The position numbers and the translations under genes were made by a program. A model generated the notes under the pieces. It was given only the letters and a program-made list of their open reading frames with translations, did no database searches and was not told where the DNA came from. 64,000 nt of DNA. Source: Hydrogenophaga intermedia. GTDB lineage: Bacteria > Pseudomonadota > Gammaproteobacteria > Burkholderiales > Burkholderiaceae_C. The stretch's first letter is position 1; every line of letters starts with the position of its first letter. Below are positions 62,845 to 64,000 of this stretch, piece by piece. The stretch spans positions 141,587 to 205,586 of the forward strand of contig NZ_JAMBNO010000007.1 of assembly GCF_023715105.1 (NCBI RefSeq), in the 5' to 3' direction.

Positions 62845-63309
62845 ATGGTGGAGGAGATCCCTTCCGACGATCAAGTTAGCAGGCATGTGGATTCCCCGGA
62901 TAAGTGGAATCCGGACGAGAAGCGCTTCGTTGATGACCGCCTGTTTATGTTCAAGAGCCCAGATGAAGTTGAGTCTGTGGTGTGGCGTAAATACGCGGTG
63001 CACATAGACGATGTCCACACACTTGGTTGCAGGCGGCAGGGTGATCGACGTCAGTACAGGCCGAACTGGACGTATGAGGGTGCAATAACTGCGCTTGTTC
63101 GAAACATCAGATCGATTGCGACGCAATACGGAGATAGGTTCGAGGTTGTTCATGCCCCGGACGAAGGCGTGCATCATGCGCATATTGAATACCGCCTCGC
63201 AGAAACAAAGCAATACATCAAGCAGCGCAAACTCGATTTGAAGGAGTATTTGCGTCGCCAGTTTGGCGATCTGGACTTGCACGAGTGTCCAGATCGTCCG
63301 GCTATCTAA
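62845..63309 (+). CDS. hypothetical protein, 154 residues, third cassette gene
   Basis: An unrecognised 154-residue, charged, soluble protein (MVEEIPSDDQVSRHVDSPDK..., ending LHECPDRPAI). It has an interesting mid segment SVVWRKYAVHIDDVHTLGCRRQ and an HHAHIEYRLAETKQYIKQRK stretch with three close histidines. No membrane span. It starts 10 bases after the previous stop, without a strong Shine-Dalgarno; low GC as its neighbours. Its end overlaps the convergent integrase remnant by 8 bases. Function unknown; cassette membership is inferred from spacing and composition. Confidence 0.6.
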   Translation: MVEEIPSDDQVSRHVDSPDKWNPDEKRFVDDRLFMFKSPDEVESVVWRKYAVHIDDVHTLGCRRQGDRRQYRPNWTYEGAITALVRNIRSIATQYGDRFEVVHAPDEGVHHAHIEYRLAETKQYIKQRKLDLKEYLRRQFGDLDLHECPDRPAI

Positions 63310-63889
63310 GTGGTTTAACTCGCTCTCCAATTCGTGATCGAACGTACTGTTCGGTCATGTCGCGATTCTTGTGCGCTAGCAGCTTTTGCGAATGCGCTAG
63401 GTCGCCTGTGTCGGTGGCAGCCTTGGCTCGTATATCCCGGAACTGAAAGCGCACCTTCGCCGCCGCGCGTGCTTTGTCGAAGCGTGAGCGCAGCGCAAAC
63501 ACACTGAGGGGCTGCCCCTTCTAGCCCTGGATCAGGTAGGCGCTGATCGCCTGGCGCGGTCGGGCGTTGATTCTGTCGATGACTGCCGCCAGTTCGCCTG
63601 TGATCTCGATTCCGAGTCGGGCTCCCGTCTTGTTCTGCACGATCCAGAGTGCACCGTCTCGAATGTCGCTGCGCTTGATCTTGAGCACGTCCGCGGGACG
63701 TTGACCGGTGAGCAGCGCAAGGTCCATGGCGTCGGCCACGGTGAAGTGCGCGTGGGCCTTCACTCGCTCGAACTCATCGTCAGTGACATAGCGGTCACGT
63801 CCGGTTTCCTTGAAGCCCTTCACACCCTGGCAGGGGTTCGGTGCGGTGGTGTAGCCCCACTCCCGGGCCTTGTGTAAGCGTGGCCTCAA
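63302..63889 (-). pseudogene. tyrosine integrase remnant (amber-interrupted, 5'-truncated)
   Basis: Reads as the C-terminal part of a phage-type tyrosine recombinase. In one continuous minus-strand frame: AREWGYTTAPNPCQGVKGFKE, RDRYVTDDEFERVKAHAHF, catalytic Arg in LLTGQRPADVLKIK and Lys in VQNKTGARLGIEI; then an in-frame TAG at 63521-63523; then FQFRDIRAKAATD with the second Arg, LLAHKNRD with His, and the Tyr nucleophile in TEQYVRSR. The stop removes Arg II, His and Tyr, and the N-terminal core-binding domain is absent: upstream the frame closes at TGA 63920-63922 after unrelated-looking codons. It points toward the tRNA-Phe gene. Almost certainly inactive. Confidence 0.85.
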
Positions 63890-64000
63890 GGCCCTTGTTG
63901 CCGGGCCGAGGGGAGCAGGTCAGCATGCGTCCATATGCAAGACAGTGGACATACCCCTGAGTGGAGCGGCCCGAAGGTTGAGCGCACCCTTCGCAACGGC
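63890..64000. other. unassigned sequence at the window end
   Basis: 111 bases upstream of the integrase remnant. No open frame, tRNA piece or recognisable repeat is seen here, and no copy of the tRNA-Phe 3' end. It may be where another element or deletion joined the integrase. Confidence 0.3.

Noticed and set aside
63521..63523. Amber codon in the integrase as possible stop-codon recoding
   Set aside because: No recoding signal or family with such a residue is evident, and the gene also lacks its N-terminus; decay is simpler.
63302..64000. Second attachment repeat (copy of the tRNA-Phe 3' end) near the integrase
   Set aside because: No stretch resembling GGTTCGATTCC or the acceptor sequence was found before the window ends; the far junction must be outside.

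Overview
The window is high-GC DNA (roughly two-thirds G+C, typical wobble-GC codon use) from a betaproteobacterium, most likely order Burkholderiales, family Comamonadaceae (a Hydrogenophaga-like organism). This placement is inferred from gene order (lptA-lptB-rpoN; tRNA-Tyr/Gly/Thr-tuf-tRNA-Trp-secE-nusG-rplKAJL-rpoBC; rsmB-DUF4390-ntrY-ntrX; trpEGDC) and protein character; no search was run. Most of the window is chromosomal core. The last 2.6 kb is clearly different: lower GC, foreign-looking genes, next to a tRNA.

Layout. 1-4265: 5' part of malate synthase G, a haloacid-dehalogenase-type hydrolase, a family III CoA-transferase and a LysR regulator. 4222-8314: a compact L-lysine module, with an amino-acid exporter (LysE/ArgO type), lysine 2-monooxygenase (davB) and 5-aminovaleramidase (davA) in one operon, divergent from an ArgP/LysG-type regulator. 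8269-12690: small protein, LysR regulator, argS, SPOR-domain protein, dsbA. 12795-17126: lptA-lptB-rpoN and an RlmL-type RNA methylase, linked by 1-4 base overlaps. 17129-26245: PIN protein, repeat protein, glutamate-synthase-like flavoprotein, UPF0149/SEC-C protein, GST, DUF3597, LysR with a divergent Tat nitroreductase-like lipoprotein, a HEAT-repeat alkylation-repair protein, pncC. 26253-31739: pgpA and thiL on the minus strand, split by an inverted membrane gene with a TIR-like C-terminal domain, then a membrane 'site-specific recombinase' family protein and apaG. 31807-33770: rpe, gph, chalcone-isomerase-like protein.

33771-40537 is a tryptophan operon: a predicted leader peptide with two Trp codons, trpE, trpG, then a threonine aldolase and an RhtB-type exporter, then trpD, trpC and ung. 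40601-54479 is the transcription/translation core: four tRNAs, tuf, secE, nusG, four ribosomal protein genes, rpoB and rpoC, closed by a perfect 13-bp terminator. 54544-61239 holds LemA, an M48 protease, rsmB, a DUF4390 protein and an NtrY/NtrX-like two-component system whose regulator lacks the AAA+ domain.

61281-64000: a tRNA-Phe gene whose 3' acceptor strand carries a mismatch, followed by an AT-richer segment with a three-gene cassette (TIGR04255-like protein plus two unrecognised proteins) and a tyrosine integrase broken by an in-frame amber codon and a missing N-terminus. This is read as one end of a genomic island integrated at tRNA-Phe. The cassette, the TIR-like membrane protein, the apparently leaderless trp leader and the lysine module are the parts most worth following up.
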